A stretch of DNA of 64,000 nt from positions 1 through 64,000 of the forward strand of contig CAYZXS010000014.1 of the NCBI GenBank assembly GCA_964482495.1. The letters run 5' to 3'. The stretch is from J029 sp964482495. Lineage in GTDB: Bacteria; Planctomycetota; UBA1135. The stretch's first letter is position 1. Each line of letters opens with the position of its first letter. A model generated the notes under the pieces. It was not told the origin of the DNA and ran no database searches. It saw only the letters and a list, made by a program, of their open reading frames with translations. Positions 43,569 to 56,882 of this stretch are shown in pieces. A program made the position numbers and the translations under genes.

Positions 43569-43721
43569 TCCTTCTCTTGCTCGCCCTCGCGGCGCGCTCG
43601 ACATCAGGAGCCCGATTGGCTCTCTGGGCCGGAGGGGCGCGGCGCTACCGCGCCCCTCCGGCCCAGAGAGCCAATCGGGCTCCTGATGTCGAGGGCGCCG
43701 CGAGGGCGAGCAAGGGAAGGA
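43569..43721. repeat. Giant near-perfect hairpin (74-bp arms, 5-base loop)
   Basis: Left arm 43569-43642 and right arm 43648-43721 are reverse complements at 72 of 74 positions. One difference would be a G.U pair in RNA and one is a mismatch. The loop is CGCTA. The hairpin lies between the ArfB-like gene and the SDR gene. There is no T tract on either side, so it is not a standard terminator. An element-like palindrome, a folding RNA, or a foldback assembly artefact are all possible. Confidence 0.9.
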
Positions 43722-43768
43722 GGAGAGGGTCAGGTGCGTGGCGGCTCGGGGCGGACTAGGCTTGGGGC

Positions 43769-44605
43769 ATGGAAGGCAGGGCGGCGGTGGTGACGGGTTG
43801 CTCGTCGGGGATCGGGGCGGCTTGTGTCGAGCTGCTGGTCGCGCGGGGCTGGAGGGTGTTCGCGGGGGTGCGGACCGAAGGCGACGCGGAGCGCCTGAGG
43901 GGGGTGGGCGCGGAGCCGGTGCTGCTGGACGTGAGGGACGGGGACGCGGTCGCCGCGGCGGCGGAGGCGGTGGGCGAGGCGTTGCAGGGCGCGGGTCTTC
44001 AGGGGCTGGTGAACAACGCCGGGGTGGCGGTGCCGGGGCCGCTGGAGTTCCTGCCGGTCGAGGACTTCGAACGGCAGCTGGACATCAACCTGACCGGGGT
44101 GCTGCGGGTCGGGCAGGCCTTCCTGCCGCTGTTGCGCGGCGGCGCCGGCCGGATGGTGAACGTCAGCTCGATGGCCGGGCGGATCGCCGGGCCGATGCTG
44201 GGCGCCTACCACGCCTCGAAGTGGGGGCTGGAGGGGCTCAGCGACAGCTGGCGGCGCGAGCTGATCCCGCAAGGCATGTGGGTGGCGCTGGTCGAACCGG
44301 GGGCGGTCCAGAGCGAGATCTGGGACACCTCCAGCGCCGATGCCGAGCGCATGGCGGAGGAGCTGCCCGAGGAGGCGGAGCGGCTCTACGGCGACATGTT
44401 CGCCGCGGCCGAGGGGCTGGTCGCCAAGGCGGTGGCGCGGGCGATCCCGGCCGCCGAGGTGGCGGAGGCCGTGCGCCACGCCCTGGAGTCGGCCAAGCCG
44501 AGGACCCGCTACGTGGTCGGCAAGGACGCCAAGATGGCGGTGCGGGCAGCCAACTGGCTGCCCGACCGGTGGATCGACCGACTGATGCTGAAGCGGCGCG
44601 ACTGA
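43769..44605 (+). CDS. Short-chain dehydrogenase/reductase
   Basis: The 278-residue classical SDR has the cofactor motif VVTGCSSGIGAA (TGxxxGIG), NNAGVAVPGP, active-site Ser in VNVSSMAG and YHASK with Tyr147/Lys151. An Arg at VRT after the second strand suggests NADPH preference. The sequence most resembles 17-beta-hydroxysteroid/retinol-type SDRs, but the substrate is unknown. Codon use is unusually rich in GGG and GTG compared with its neighbours. It follows the giant hairpin by 47 bases. Confidence 0.9.
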   Translation: MEGRAAVVTGCSSGIGAACVELLVARGWRVFAGVRTEGDAERLRGVGAEPVLLDVRDGDAVAAAAEAVGEALQGAGLQGLVNNAGVAVPGPLEFLPVEDFERQLDINLTGVLRVGQAFLPLLRGGAGRMVNVSSMAGRIAGPMLGAYHASKWGLEGLSDSWRRELIPQGMWVALVEPGAVQSEIWDTSSADAERMAEELPEEAERLYGDMFAAAEGLVAKAVARAIPAAEVAEAVRHALESAKPRTRYVVGKDAKMAVRAANWLPDRWIDRLMLKRRD

Positions 44606-44723
44606 ACGACTCGGCGAGCCCAAGAGAGTCCGCTCAGGCAGGCACGCTCAATCCGTCGGCGATGACCCCGCAGCCCTGCGGGTCCTTCACGACTCGGGAC
44701 CGGCCGCGAATCGGGGCGGAGAT

Positions 44724-47159
44724 CTAGCGCGGCGCCGCCCCGCCGACTTCCACCTCGGTCGCCCCAGCCCCGGCCGGAACCACCACCTCCGGCCCGAGCG
44801 GTTCGCCGCCGGCGTCGACCGGCTGGAGACGGAAGCGACCACGGGGAGCGGCGTCCCAGTACGGCGAGCGGATCACCGGCGGAGCCGCCATGCCCGGGCT
44901 GGGCAGCACCCGGAAGCCCTGGAAGCGCTGCCGCCACGGGCAGTCCTCTGAGAAGGACAAGATCAGCTCGCGGCCGGGCTCGAGGGTGACCTCCACGCGG
45001 CATAGCTGGTCGGGCCGTAGCGGCGGCTGGAGGGCGGCGGCGGCGTGGCCGTCGGCCTCGATGACCAGCAGGTCGTAGGGGGCGAGCAGGGCCTCCTCGA
45101 TCGCCGGCTCGCCGGGTTCCCCGGACAGCCAACGGACCCGCTCGCCGCCGCGGAAGGCGGCCACACCCCATTCCTCCAGCAGCCGGCCGTCCACGCCGCG
45201 GGCTTCGACCAGGTAGTAGTGGAGCGGCGGGCTCGGGATCCGCACGCCCTCGTCCCCGGCTCGAGCGACCACGGACGGCCCCGTGGTGTCCGCGGAGTCC
45301 TGGAGGGTCAGGCGATAGTCACCCGGAGCGAGGCCGGAGAAGGCGAAGGCGCCGGTCGAATCCAGCTTGTCGTAGGCGGTCTCGGCCTCCAGCGCCCCCA
45401 GCGGCTCGGCCAGGACCTTGAGGTCCTCCAAGCTCTCGGTCCAGCCCGGCGAAGGCGGCCAGAGCCGGCCGCTCAGGCTCGCCCCGGAGTCTCCGGGCGC
45501 TTCCAAGCGCAGCTCGACCAGGCGCTGCTCCCCCGGCGCCAGCGGCTCCGGCAGGCGACCGCGGCGGCCTTGACAGACCCAGCCGAGGCCACCGGGAGCA
45601 GGCGCGCGGACCCGGAGCTCGCCGTCGGCCGCGGTGAGCCACTGGCCGAGGCCGCCGCGCAGGCCCACCCGGCGAGCCTGGTCGAAGCTGTCGCGGGGCC
45701 CCTCCGACCCTACCCAGGCTCGCAGCTCCGCACCGGCCACGGGTCGCCCCGCGGCGTCGAGGACCCGGAAGAGGACCTCGGCCGTGCCCGCCCCGAGCTC
45801 CAGGGTCCAAGGCGCCTCCGGCATCTGGTAGCGCCGGATGTCGCCGAAGTGGATCGGGACGCCGCCCTCCGGCTCCACCACCAGCTCGGAGAGCATCGCG
45901 TGGCCCCCTCGGGGCCAGCGCAGGGCGGCCCAGCCCTGGGCGTCGGTGCGGTCCTGGTAGCGCCACGGACTCGCGTCCAGCGCCGGCCGGTCGAAGCCAT
46001 GCTCGAGCTCGTCGGGCACGCAGGTCCAGTCCTCCTCGAGCCGCCAGCTCAACCGGGCCGCCGCGGGTTGGCCGCCGCGCAGCACCTGAATGGGCAGCTC
46101 CTCGAGCGCGGTCATCGGCACCGGCTCGAAGCGGTCACTGGTCCCCAGCGCATAGGCGACCGCGGCGAGATGACCGGGCGCCTCGACCAGCACCCCCGCC
46201 GGCCGCGCCGGCGCCGCGACGTCGATCCTGCCCCCCGCGCTGGGCAACGCGCCGCGCGGCGGCGGCGCGGCGAAGGACCAGCGGGCGTCCGCCGCGCCGC
46301 CCTCAGCCCAGGAGAAGCGCGCGCCCGCCAAGGGCTGGCCGCTCCCCTGGTCGACCGCCTGGAGCCGGATCCGCTCCGGCAGGGCAGCGCTCCGGAGGAT
46401 CACCTCCTGACCTTCCCGGTCGATCCAGACCGTGGCCTCGACCGGCAGGCAGTCGGCGGCGGAGTCGATGCCGAACCAGCACTCGCCGAAGCTGGTGACG
46501 TGGATCACCGCCACGCCGTCGGCGTCGCTGAGGGCCTGGGCGAAGAACGGGCCTGCCTGGCGCCAGCCCTGCACGGGCACCCCGGCGAGGGGCCGGTTGC
46601 CGTCGCGGTCCAGGACGCGGACCCGGACCGCCAGGCCGCGCCTCAGCACGTAGTCGGCCCGGGCGAGGGGCTGGGCCGGCGCCACCTCGGCGTGATCGCC
46701 GTAGGCAAGACCGTTCTCCGGGGAGATCTCGAGCACGGGCAGGTCCGCGGCCCGAGCCGCGGCCGCGGCCGCCGGCGGCGGCGGCAGGATCAGCCGGTAG
46801 CGGCCGTCGGGTCCGGTCCAGGCGCGGTGCTGCCGGCCGCCGCTCTCGGCCGAGAGCAGGACCCCGGCCACCGGCTCCCCGTCCCCCACCGTCACGAGGC
46901 CGTGCCAGCCGATCTCGCCAGCCTTCAGCGCTGGGGCCGGGGAGGCCTCGCTCCGCCGTTCCCTGGGGAGGGAGGACGCTCCGTCGGGAGCGGGCCGGAG
47001 CGCGCCGCCGCCCGCGGGCTCGATGGCTCCCGTCGAGGTCGCGTCGACGGGGCCGCGGGCCGCGTCCGGCTCCTCCTGGAAGAACAGGACCAGGGCGGCC
47101 AGCAGCAGGACGAGGAGCAGGGTCGGCGCCAGGAGCTTCATCGATGCGCGAGATTCCAT
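44724..47159 (-). CDS. Exported or anchored protein with carboxypeptidase-regulatory-like repeats
   Basis: The 811-residue product has an N-terminal hydrophobic segment (MKLLAPTLLLVLLLAALVLFF), which could be a signal or membrane anchor. Several beta-sandwich repeats of the carboxypeptidase-regulatory/Ig-like type follow, with phrases such as GEPVAGVLLSAESGG, GRYRLILPPPP, DAAGRPVAGAELRAW and AFSGLAPGDYRLTL. No catalytic domain was seen. Such proteins are usually adhesive or structural. An alternative start is the ATG at 47141. It diverges from the SAM-riboswitch leader. Confidence 0.75.
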   Translation of the reverse strand: MESRASMKLLAPTLLLVLLLAALVLFFQEEPDAARGPVDATSTGAIEPAGGGALRPAPDGASSLPRERRSEASPAPALKAGEIGWHGLVTVGDGEPVAGVLLSAESGGRQHRAWTGPDGRYRLILPPPPAAAAAARAADLPVLEISPENGLAYGDHAEVAPAQPLARADYVLRRGLAVRVRVLDRDGNRPLAGVPVQGWRQAGPFFAQALSDADGVAVIHVTSFGECWFGIDSAADCLPVEATVWIDREGQEVILRSAALPERIRLQAVDQGSGQPLAGARFSWAEGGAADARWSFAAPPPRGALPSAGGRIDVAAPARPAGVLVEAPGHLAAVAYALGTSDRFEPVPMTALEELPIQVLRGGQPAAARLSWRLEEDWTCVPDELEHGFDRPALDASPWRYQDRTDAQGWAALRWPRGGHAMLSELVVEPEGGVPIHFGDIRRYQMPEAPWTLELGAGTAEVLFRVLDAAGRPVAGAELRAWVGSEGPRDSFDQARRVGLRGGLGQWLTAADGELRVRAPAPGGLGWVCQGRRGRLPEPLAPGEQRLVELRLEAPGDSGASLSGRLWPPSPGWTESLEDLKVLAEPLGALEAETAYDKLDSTGAFAFSGLAPGDYRLTLQDSADTTGPSVVARAGDEGVRIPSPPLHYYLVEARGVDGRLLEEWGVAAFRGGERVRWLSGEPGEPAIEEALLAPYDLLVIEADGHAAAALQPPLRPDQLCRVEVTLEPGRELILSFSEDCPWRQRFQGFRVLPSPGMAAPPVIRSPYWDAAPRGRFRLQPVDAGGEPLGPEVVVPAGAGATEVEVGGAAPR

Positions 47160-47256
47160 CCCGGTAGACCGGGGCCGTCGAACGGTAACGACGCGACGGA
47201 CGAGGCCGGTCCCCGAATGCTGCTGGAAGCGCCGTCGAATCCCCCCTATGCTGTCT

Positions 47257-47400
47257 CCACCCATGAAGACGGGCGGAGGGACAGGCCCTGCGATGCCCGG
47301 CCAACCCGATCCGGCGGCAACCGGAACGAAGGTGGCAAGTCCTGAGCGGTGCTCCGTTCGAACATGGTGAACAGGCCTGTCCCTCCGTCACCGGGAGCAG
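47257..47400 (+). promoter_or_regulatory. SAM-I (S-box) riboswitch with a translational expression platform
   Basis: The aptamer (about 47257-47369) shows S-box blocks in order: P1 CACCCATG / CATGGTG, AAGACGGGCGGAGGGACAGG, GATGCCCGGCCAACC and GGTGGCAAGTCCT. Bases 47274-47287 (CGGAGGGACAGGCC) are perfectly complementary to 47374-47387 (GGCCTGTCCCTCCG). That downstream segment can alternatively pair with the GGAG ribosome-binding site at 47394-47397. This suggests SAM binding frees it to block translation. The aptamer identity is strong; the switching model is inferred. Confidence 0.85.
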
Positions 47401-47408
47401 AGACGGCC

Positions 47409-49276
47409 ATGAACACCCGCCACGATTCGGAACCCCTCCGCAAGCGCCTCCGCCACCACGTGCTGGTGCTCGACGGGGCGATGGGGACCTCGCTCAACGA
47501 GCGCGGCCTGTCCTTCCAGGACTGCTTCGAAGCCGCCAACTTGGACCGGCCGGACTGGGTCCGCGAGATCCACGCCGCCTTCCTCGACGCCGGCGCCCAG
47601 GGCGTCCAGACCAACAGCTTCGGCGCCAACCGCTACAAGCTAGACCAGTTCCACCGCGAGCAGGAGCTCGAGGCGATGCTGGAGGCGGCGGGCAATCTGG
47701 CGCGCGAGGCGGCCGAGGGCCGCGGCTTCGTGCTCGGCGCCATCGGGCCGCTGGGGCCGCAGATCGAGCCGCTGGGCCGGATCTCGAAGATGGAGGCGCG
47801 GATCGCCTTCCAGGAGGTGGCGGCGCGCCTGGAGCCGCTGGTCGACGGCTTCAGCCTCGAGACCTTCTCCAACGTCGAGGAGGCGGTCGAGTGCCTGAAC
47901 GGCATCCGCGCCGTCAGCGACAAGCCGGTGCTCGCGCACATCACCGTGGTCAACTCCGGCCGCACCCTGCTCGGCACCACGGTCGAGAACGCCGCCCAGC
48001 AGCTCGAGGCCGCCGGCGCCGACGCCCTGGGCTTGAACTGCTCGACTGGGCCGCGGGCGGTGCTCGAGGGCGCCTTGCGCATGGCCCAGGTCACCGAGCT
48101 GCCGCTGTCGGCCCGCCCCAACGCCGGCATGCCGCGCGAGATCGACGGCCGGGTCTTCTTCGAGTCCAGCTCGGACTACTTCGCCCGCTTCGCCCGCCGC
48201 TTCCTCCAGGCCGGCGGCCGCATCGTCGGCGGCTGCTGCGGCACCACCCCGGAGCACGTCCGCTCGCTCGCGAGCGCCGCGCGCGCCTTCCAGGCCAGCG
48301 GCGTGACGGCGCCGCCGCCGGCCCAGGCGCGGCCGCGGGCCGAGGTCGTGGCCGAGCGGCCGCTGCGGCCGCTGCCGCTGGAGCAGCGCTCCGAGCTCGG
48401 TCGACGGCTGCGGGCCGGGGAGCGCCCGATCAGCGTCGAGCTGCTGCCGCCGCACACCCCAGTCATGGACCGGGTGATCGAGGCCGGGAAGGCGGTGAAG
48501 GCCGCCGGCGCCACCTGCATCAACCTGCCGGACGGGCCGCGGGCCTCGGCGCGGCTGTCGAACACCGCCGCCGCGGTGATCCTCGAGCGCGAGGTCGGCA
48601 TCGAGACCCTGGTCCACTACTGCTGCCGCGACCGCAACCTGCTGGGCATGCAGTCCGACCTGATGGGCGCCGAGGCCCTCGGCCTGCGCAACCTGCTGGT
48701 GATCACGGGCGACCCGCCCTACAAGGGCAACTACCCGGACGTGACGGCGGTCTTCGACGTCGACTCGATCGGGCTGTGCAACGTCATCGACCACCTGAAC
48801 CACGGCCTCGACCTCGGCGGCAACGCCATGAAGGCCCAGACCCACTTCTGCTTCGGCGCCGCCTTCAACCACACCGCGGTGGACATGGAGCGCGAGCTCT
48901 CCCGCTTCCGCTGGAAGACCCTGGCCGGGGTGGGCTTCTTCATCACCCAACCGGTCTTCGACGCCGACGCCCTCGAGCAGGCGCTGGAGCAGCTGCCCGA
49001 CGGCCACCCGCCGGTGCTGGCCGGCTTGTGGCCGCTGCGCAGCCTGCGCAACGCCGAATTCCTCGCCAGCGAGGTGCCCGGCGTGGTGGTGCCGGACCCC
49101 GTCCTCGAGCGCATGCGCCGCGCCGAGGAGGCGGGCGACGCCGCGGCCGAGGGCGTCGCCATCGCCGCCGAGACCGTCGAGCGCATCGGGGCGATGGTCC
49201 AGGGCTACCAGATCTCCGCCCCCTTCAACAAGGTCGAGCCCGCCATCGAGGTCATCGAGGCGGTGCACCAGCTGGC

Positions 49277-49280
<4 letters not shown>
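47409..49280 (+). CDS. Bifunctional homocysteine S-methyltransferase / 5,10-methylenetetrahydrofolate reductase
   Basis: The 623-residue product has an N-terminal homocysteine methyltransferase domain (HVLVLDGAMGTSL, QTNSFGANRYKL, zinc-site RIVGGCCGTTPEHVR). The C-terminal MetF-like domain (about 350-623) has ISVELLPPHTP, VHYCCRDRNL, LLVITGDPPYKG and FFITQPVFD. It resembles the YitJ type of Bacillus. It links reduction of methylene-THF to methyl transfer for methionine synthesis. A SAM riboswitch precedes it and its stop overlaps metH (ATGA). The ATG at 47409 is 11 bases after GGGAG. Confidence 0.94.
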
Positions 49281-52971
<3,691 letters not shown>

Positions 52972-52990
<19 letters not shown>

Positions 52991-54486
52991 ATGCCGTAGG
53001 CCTGCTCGGTCACGCCGCGGATCGCGCGCAGGAAGGGCTGCGCCGTGAGGTGCGCGCCCGTCACCCGCTCGACCAGCTCCATCGCCGGCCAGCGCGAGCC
53101 GGCGTCGTGCACCTTCTCGCGCAGCCAACCGCGCAGCGGCCCGAACTCCCCGCGGGCGAAGTCCGGCTCCTGGTCGCCGAGCTCCCCGGTCGCGGTCTCG
53201 TAGAGCTGGGCGCAGATCAGGTTGCCGAGGGTGTAGGTCGGGAAGTAGCCGAAGGCCCCCATCGCCCAGTGGATGTCCTGGAGCACGCCCTCGGCGGGAT
53301 CCGACGGCCGGATGCCGAGCAGCTCCTGATAAGCGTCGTCCCAGGCCTGCGGCAGCTCGTCGATGTCGATCTCGCCGGCGAACAGCCGCCGCTCGATCTC
53401 GAAGCGCACGGCGATGTGCAGGTTGTAGGTGCCCTCGTCGGCCTCGACCCGGATGAAGCTCGGCTTGACCGTGTGCAGCGCCGGCCACAAGGCGTCGACG
53501 CTGCGGCCGGCGGCGTCGGGGAAGTGGCGCTCGAAGCGCGGCATGGCCCACTGCCAGAAGGCGCGCGAGCGGCCGACCACGTTCTCCCACAGCCGCGACT
53601 GCGACTCGTGGACGCCGAGCGACACGGCGCCGCCGAGCGGCGTGCCCTGCCAGCGCGCCGGCAGGCCCTGCTCGTAGAGGCCGTGCCCGGCCTCGTGCAT
53701 GATGCCGAACAGCGCCGGCCGGAAGTCGTCCTCTTGCAGGCGCCAGGTGATGCGCACGTCCTGCAGGTCGAAGGTGGTGCAGAAGGGGTGGGTAGTCTTG
53801 TCGAGGCGGCCGGCCTCGAAGTCGAAGCCCATGGCCTCGGCCACCTCGACCCCGAAGGCGCGCTGGGCGGCCTCGGGGAACTGGCCCTTCGCGGGCGCCT
53901 CGTCGATCACCACGCCGCTGTCGGCGACCGCCTGGATCAAGGGCGCGAGCTGCTCGCGGAGCTCGGCGAAGACCGGCGCCAGCTGCGCCTCGGTGGCGCC
54001 GGGCTCGTACTCGTCCATGAGCACGTCGTAGGCCGGACGGCTGCCGTCGATCGCGGCCGCCTGCTCCTTGCGCAGCGCCACCGAGCGCTCGAGGTGGTCG
54101 CGGAACAACGAGTAGTCGGAGGCCTCGCGCGCGGCCTGCCAAGCGGCCAGGCCGGCGCTGTTGGCCTCGGCGATGGCCTTCGTCAGCGCCGCCGGCACCC
54201 GGGCGGCGCGGTCGTAGCGGCGGCGCGCCTCGCGGGCGAGGGCCTCGAGGTCGCCGCCCGGATCGGCTTCGGCCTCGCAGTCCTCGATCGCCTCGCGCAG
54301 GGCCGGCGCGGTGATCTTCTCATGCCAGATGCCGGCCAGCGTGGCGAGCTGGCGGCCGCGACCGGCCTGGCCCAGCGGCGGCAGGTAGGTCTCCTGGTCC
54401 CACTGCAACACGGCGCTGGCGGAGTTCAGGTCGGAGATCTCTCCCCACAGGGCGGTCAGTCGCTGCTGGGCTTCGCTGGAGCTCAT
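52972..54486 (-). CDS. M32-family metallocarboxypeptidase (Taq carboxypeptidase type)
   Basis: The 504-residue cytoplasmic product is typical length for M32. It has SAVLQWDQETYLPP at the N-terminus, zinc motif IMHEAGHGLYEQG (HEAGH at 264-268), HESQSRLWEN, and the C-terminal GAFGYFPTYTLGNL hallmark. M32 enzymes remove C-terminal residues from peptides. Its 3' end overlaps the convergent metH stop by 19 bases. The ATG at 54486 gives the canonical start; the open frame upstream is noise. Confidence 0.94.
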
Positions 54487-54524
54487 AGCGCCGGATTGTA
54501 GGCCCGCCCGGCGCCGACGACCGC

Positions 54525-55877
54525 TCAGCGCAAGGCGCGATCGACCGTGTCCGGCAGCTCGCCGAAGCCGTGGCCAGCCTCGGCGGGTCCGTACCACCAA
54601 GCGATCGTCGCCAGGTCCACCGGCTGCTCGCCGAGCTGCAACGGCAGCTCGAAGACGAGCGAGTCCTCGAAGACGTCGCCGCCGCCCGGCATCAGGCGAT
54701 CGAAGGAGGTCCAGCCGTTCCCCTGCCCGACCCCCTGGAAGGCGGTCCGGCCGGGCGTTAGCGGCCCGGCGGCGAGACCGAAGTAGCCGCTCGGGTCCAC
54801 CGCCCCGGTGTAGCCCTCCCCCTTCAGCGCCACGCCGGCGCCGAGCAGGCGGCCGGGGCCGTCGGCCTCGAGCAGGCGGCAGCGGAAGTCGCCTTGGGCC
54901 CCGGCCACGCGGTTCCAGGCGGCGTGCAGCCGCCACGGGCCGGGCTCGGCCTCAGACCAGTAGAGGTAGAGGCGGCACAGCGGCACCTCGAAAGACTCGT
55001 TGAGGACCACGAGCTTGATGCCGTCGGAGAAGGGCATCGGCAGGAAGGACTCCAAGATCAGGCCGTCCTTCGGGTCGTAGGTGGCCCGCAGCAGGTGGGA
55101 GCTGCCCGCCGGCAAGGCGGAGCTGGCGCCGAAGAAATCGCCCAGCGGCACGTCGACCTGGGTGGCCTTGTCGGCCGAGATGCGCAGCCTCAGGCCGCGG
55201 AAGAGCTGCTCCAGATCCAGGTCGGCGGCGTTGGTGACCTGGAGGCGAACGCCGTGCACGGTGCCGGCGCGGCGAATGGTGGAGCTGATCCGGCTGTTGG
55301 TTCGGATCCGGCCCATGGTGGTGGTCCGCTGCCGCGGCTGGAGCAGGAACTCGCCGCGCTCGATCATGTCCGAGGCCAGGCCGTAGGCCTCCCCCTGGCG
55401 CTGCCAGTAGCCGCCGTCGGGAAGCTCGAGGCCGTCGGCGCTGCTCCGCAGCTCGACCTCGATCCGGTAATCGAGCCCGGCGGCCGAGGCCGTGACCCGG
55501 CCCCCGGCCGGGACCGGCACCGGGAGCAGGGAGTCGAAGGCGCCGCCGGGGCGCCGGACCAGCTGGCCGGCGAAGGGCGCGCCGGCCGCCGCCGGGTCGA
55601 GCACCAGGGCGGGTTCGTTCGCGCCGCCGAAGTGGAAGGCGAGGGTCCCCTCCGCCCGCGGCAGCCAGATCCGCCGCACCACCGCCGGCCCGTCCAGTCG
55701 CAGCAGCTCGGCTCCGGGAGCGGTCGTCCGGCCCTGGAAGACCCGGAGGGCGGCGCCGGCCGGGGCGGGCTGACTGAGGACCGAGAAGTCGGTGAGGGGC
55801 TCCAGCACCTCGCTCGGCTGGGCGGCGCCGGCGGGGTCCTGGGGCAACAGGGCGAGGAGGAGGGCGGTGAGCTGCAT
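54525..55877 (-). CDS. Secreted GH172-like (DUF2961) protein
   Basis: The 450-residue product has a short signal peptide (QLTALLLALLPQDPAG). Two jelly-roll-like halves carry the DUF2961 features: GPAVVRRIWLPRAEG, VDVPLGDFFGASS and LPMPFSDGIKLVVLNES. Known GH172 enzymes act on difructose dianhydride or D-arabinan/fructofuranoside linkages. I infer a secreted glycosidase but cannot place the catalytic glutamates with certainty. It follows the HTH gene in the same direction after 30 bases. Confidence 0.75.
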   Translation of the reverse strand: MQLTALLLALLPQDPAGAAQPSEVLEPLTDFSVLSQPAPAGAALRVFQGRTTAPGAELLRLDGPAVVRRIWLPRAEGTLAFHFGGANEPALVLDPAAAGAPFAGQLVRRPGGAFDSLLPVPVPAGGRVTASAAGLDYRIEVELRSSADGLELPDGGYWQRQGEAYGLASDMIERGEFLLQPRQRTTTMGRIRTNSRISSTIRRAGTVHGVRLQVTNAADLDLEQLFRGLRLRISADKATQVDVPLGDFFGASSALPAGSSHLLRATYDPKDGLILESFLPMPFSDGIKLVVLNESFEVPLCRLYLYWSEAEPGPWRLHAAWNRVAGAQGDFRCRLLEADGPGRLLGAGVALKGEGYTGAVDPSGYFGLAAGPLTPGRTAFQGVGQGNGWTSFDRLMPGGGDVFEDSLVFELPLQLGEQPVDLATIAWWYGPAEAGHGFGELPDTVDRALR

Positions 55878-55907
55878 CGCGGCGGGGCGGCCGACGGCCG
55901 CCTTCGA

Positions 55908-56510
55908 TCATCGTTTGGAACGGACGGTCCGCTTGGGCTTTCGCTTGGGCTTGGCCGCCTTCTTCTTGGTGGTCTTGCGGGAAGTTTTGGCCGCCTTGGC
56001 GGGCTTGCGGGTGTTCCCGCCGGCCGCTCCCGGCTTCCGCCCCGGCTTCTTGCGGCCGCTGCTCAGCCCCACGGCCTCCAGGCGCTCGGCCAGGGCCTTC
56101 TTGTCCAGCGCGCGCAGCTCGGCGATGCCGTGGAGCTGCTTGCTGCGGGGGTTCGAGCGCCCCTTCTCCCAGGACCAGACCGTGTTCAGGCCCACCCCGA
56201 GCAGCTTCGCCAGGGCGGCCTGGGACAGGTCGTGGCGCTTGCGGAGCACCGCGATCGTGTCCTTGCGCCAGCGGATCGGCGCCGGGCCGCCGGCCGGGGC
56301 CTCGGGAGCGGACGGAGCGGCGCCGGCGGCGGCGACCGCCTTGCGCAGGGCGCGGAGCTCCTTCTCCTGCTCGGCGACCTGCTTGCGCAGGGCGGCGACC
56401 CGCTGGCGCTCGCGGCGGAAGCCCTTCTGCAGCTCGGCGGTCAGTGCCCGGGCTTCGCTTCGGGCGAGGCGCCGGATCTCAGTCTTCAGGACGGTTGCGA
56501 GGTTTGCCAT
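55908..56510 (-). CDS. XRE-type HTH protein with a lysine-rich histone-like tail
   Basis: The 200-residue product has a helical, coiled-coil N-terminus (about 10-70, ARALTAELQKGFRRERQRV). A helix-turn-helix follows (about 95-140: LSQAALAKLLGVGLNTVWSW). The disordered tail, about 45 residues rich in Lys/Arg/Pro, has KKPGRKPGAAGG and KTTKKKAAKPKRKPKR. The HTH suggests sequence-specific binding and the tail non-specific DNA binding, so it may act as a nucleoid-associated regulator. The ATG at 56510 begins the structured part. Confidence 0.75.
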   Translation of the reverse strand: MANLATVLKTEIRRLARSEARALTAELQKGFRRERQRVAALRKQVAEQEKELRALRKAVAAAGAAPSAPEAPAGGPAPIRWRKDTIAVLRKRHDLSQAALAKLLGVGLNTVWSWEKGRSNPRSKQLHGIAELRALDKKALAERLEAVGLSSGRKKPGRKPGAAGGNTRKPAKAAKTSRKTTKKKAAKPKRKPKRTVRSKR

Positions 56511-56639
56511 TCGCTCATGTTTCTCCACACCAGGGGGGACGGCTCCCCGGTGAGAGGCAGAGGCTACCACAGGTGGGAAGAAAACCGGGAAGGAAAGGCG
56601 CCGGCGGAGGCGCCGGGAGCGCTGGTAGAGAACACGTCG

Positions 56640-56830
56640 ATACCACAGAACCTCGTCGAGAAGATCGTCCAGGCCGACTCCGTCGGCCTGGAAGCTGGTG
56701 TTGAGGTCCGCTCCGGGGATTCCGTCACGGTCCGCCCGCGCCACGTCATGACCCATGACAACAGGGCGGCGGTGATGCAGGATTCCAACGGGTTGGGCGC
56801 CGACAAGATGGCCGCCCCCCTCCGAATAGC
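56640..56830 (+). pseudogene. Decayed 5' fragment of an aconitase/LeuC-family gene
   Basis: Within the 372-base gap 56511-56882 the plus strand reads PQNLVEKIVQADSVGLEAG, then EVRSGDSVTVRPRHVMTHDN. This matches the extreme N-terminus of aconitase/3-isopropylmalate dehydratase large subunits (NLVEKI, HVMTHDN). The expected initiator position is ATA, not ATG. After VMQDSNGLGADKMAAP the similarity ends, and a stop follows at 56880-56882, where the remaining ~400-700 residues should be. The rest of the gap shows nothing else recognisable. Confidence 0.65.
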
Positions 56831-56882
56831 GAGCGCCGCCCCGGCCTCGGCCGGAACGGCGCCGCCTCCAAGAGGAAGATGA

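Noticed and set aside
43569..43721. Classical intrinsic terminator
   Set aside because: Arms are far too long and neither side carries a T tract.
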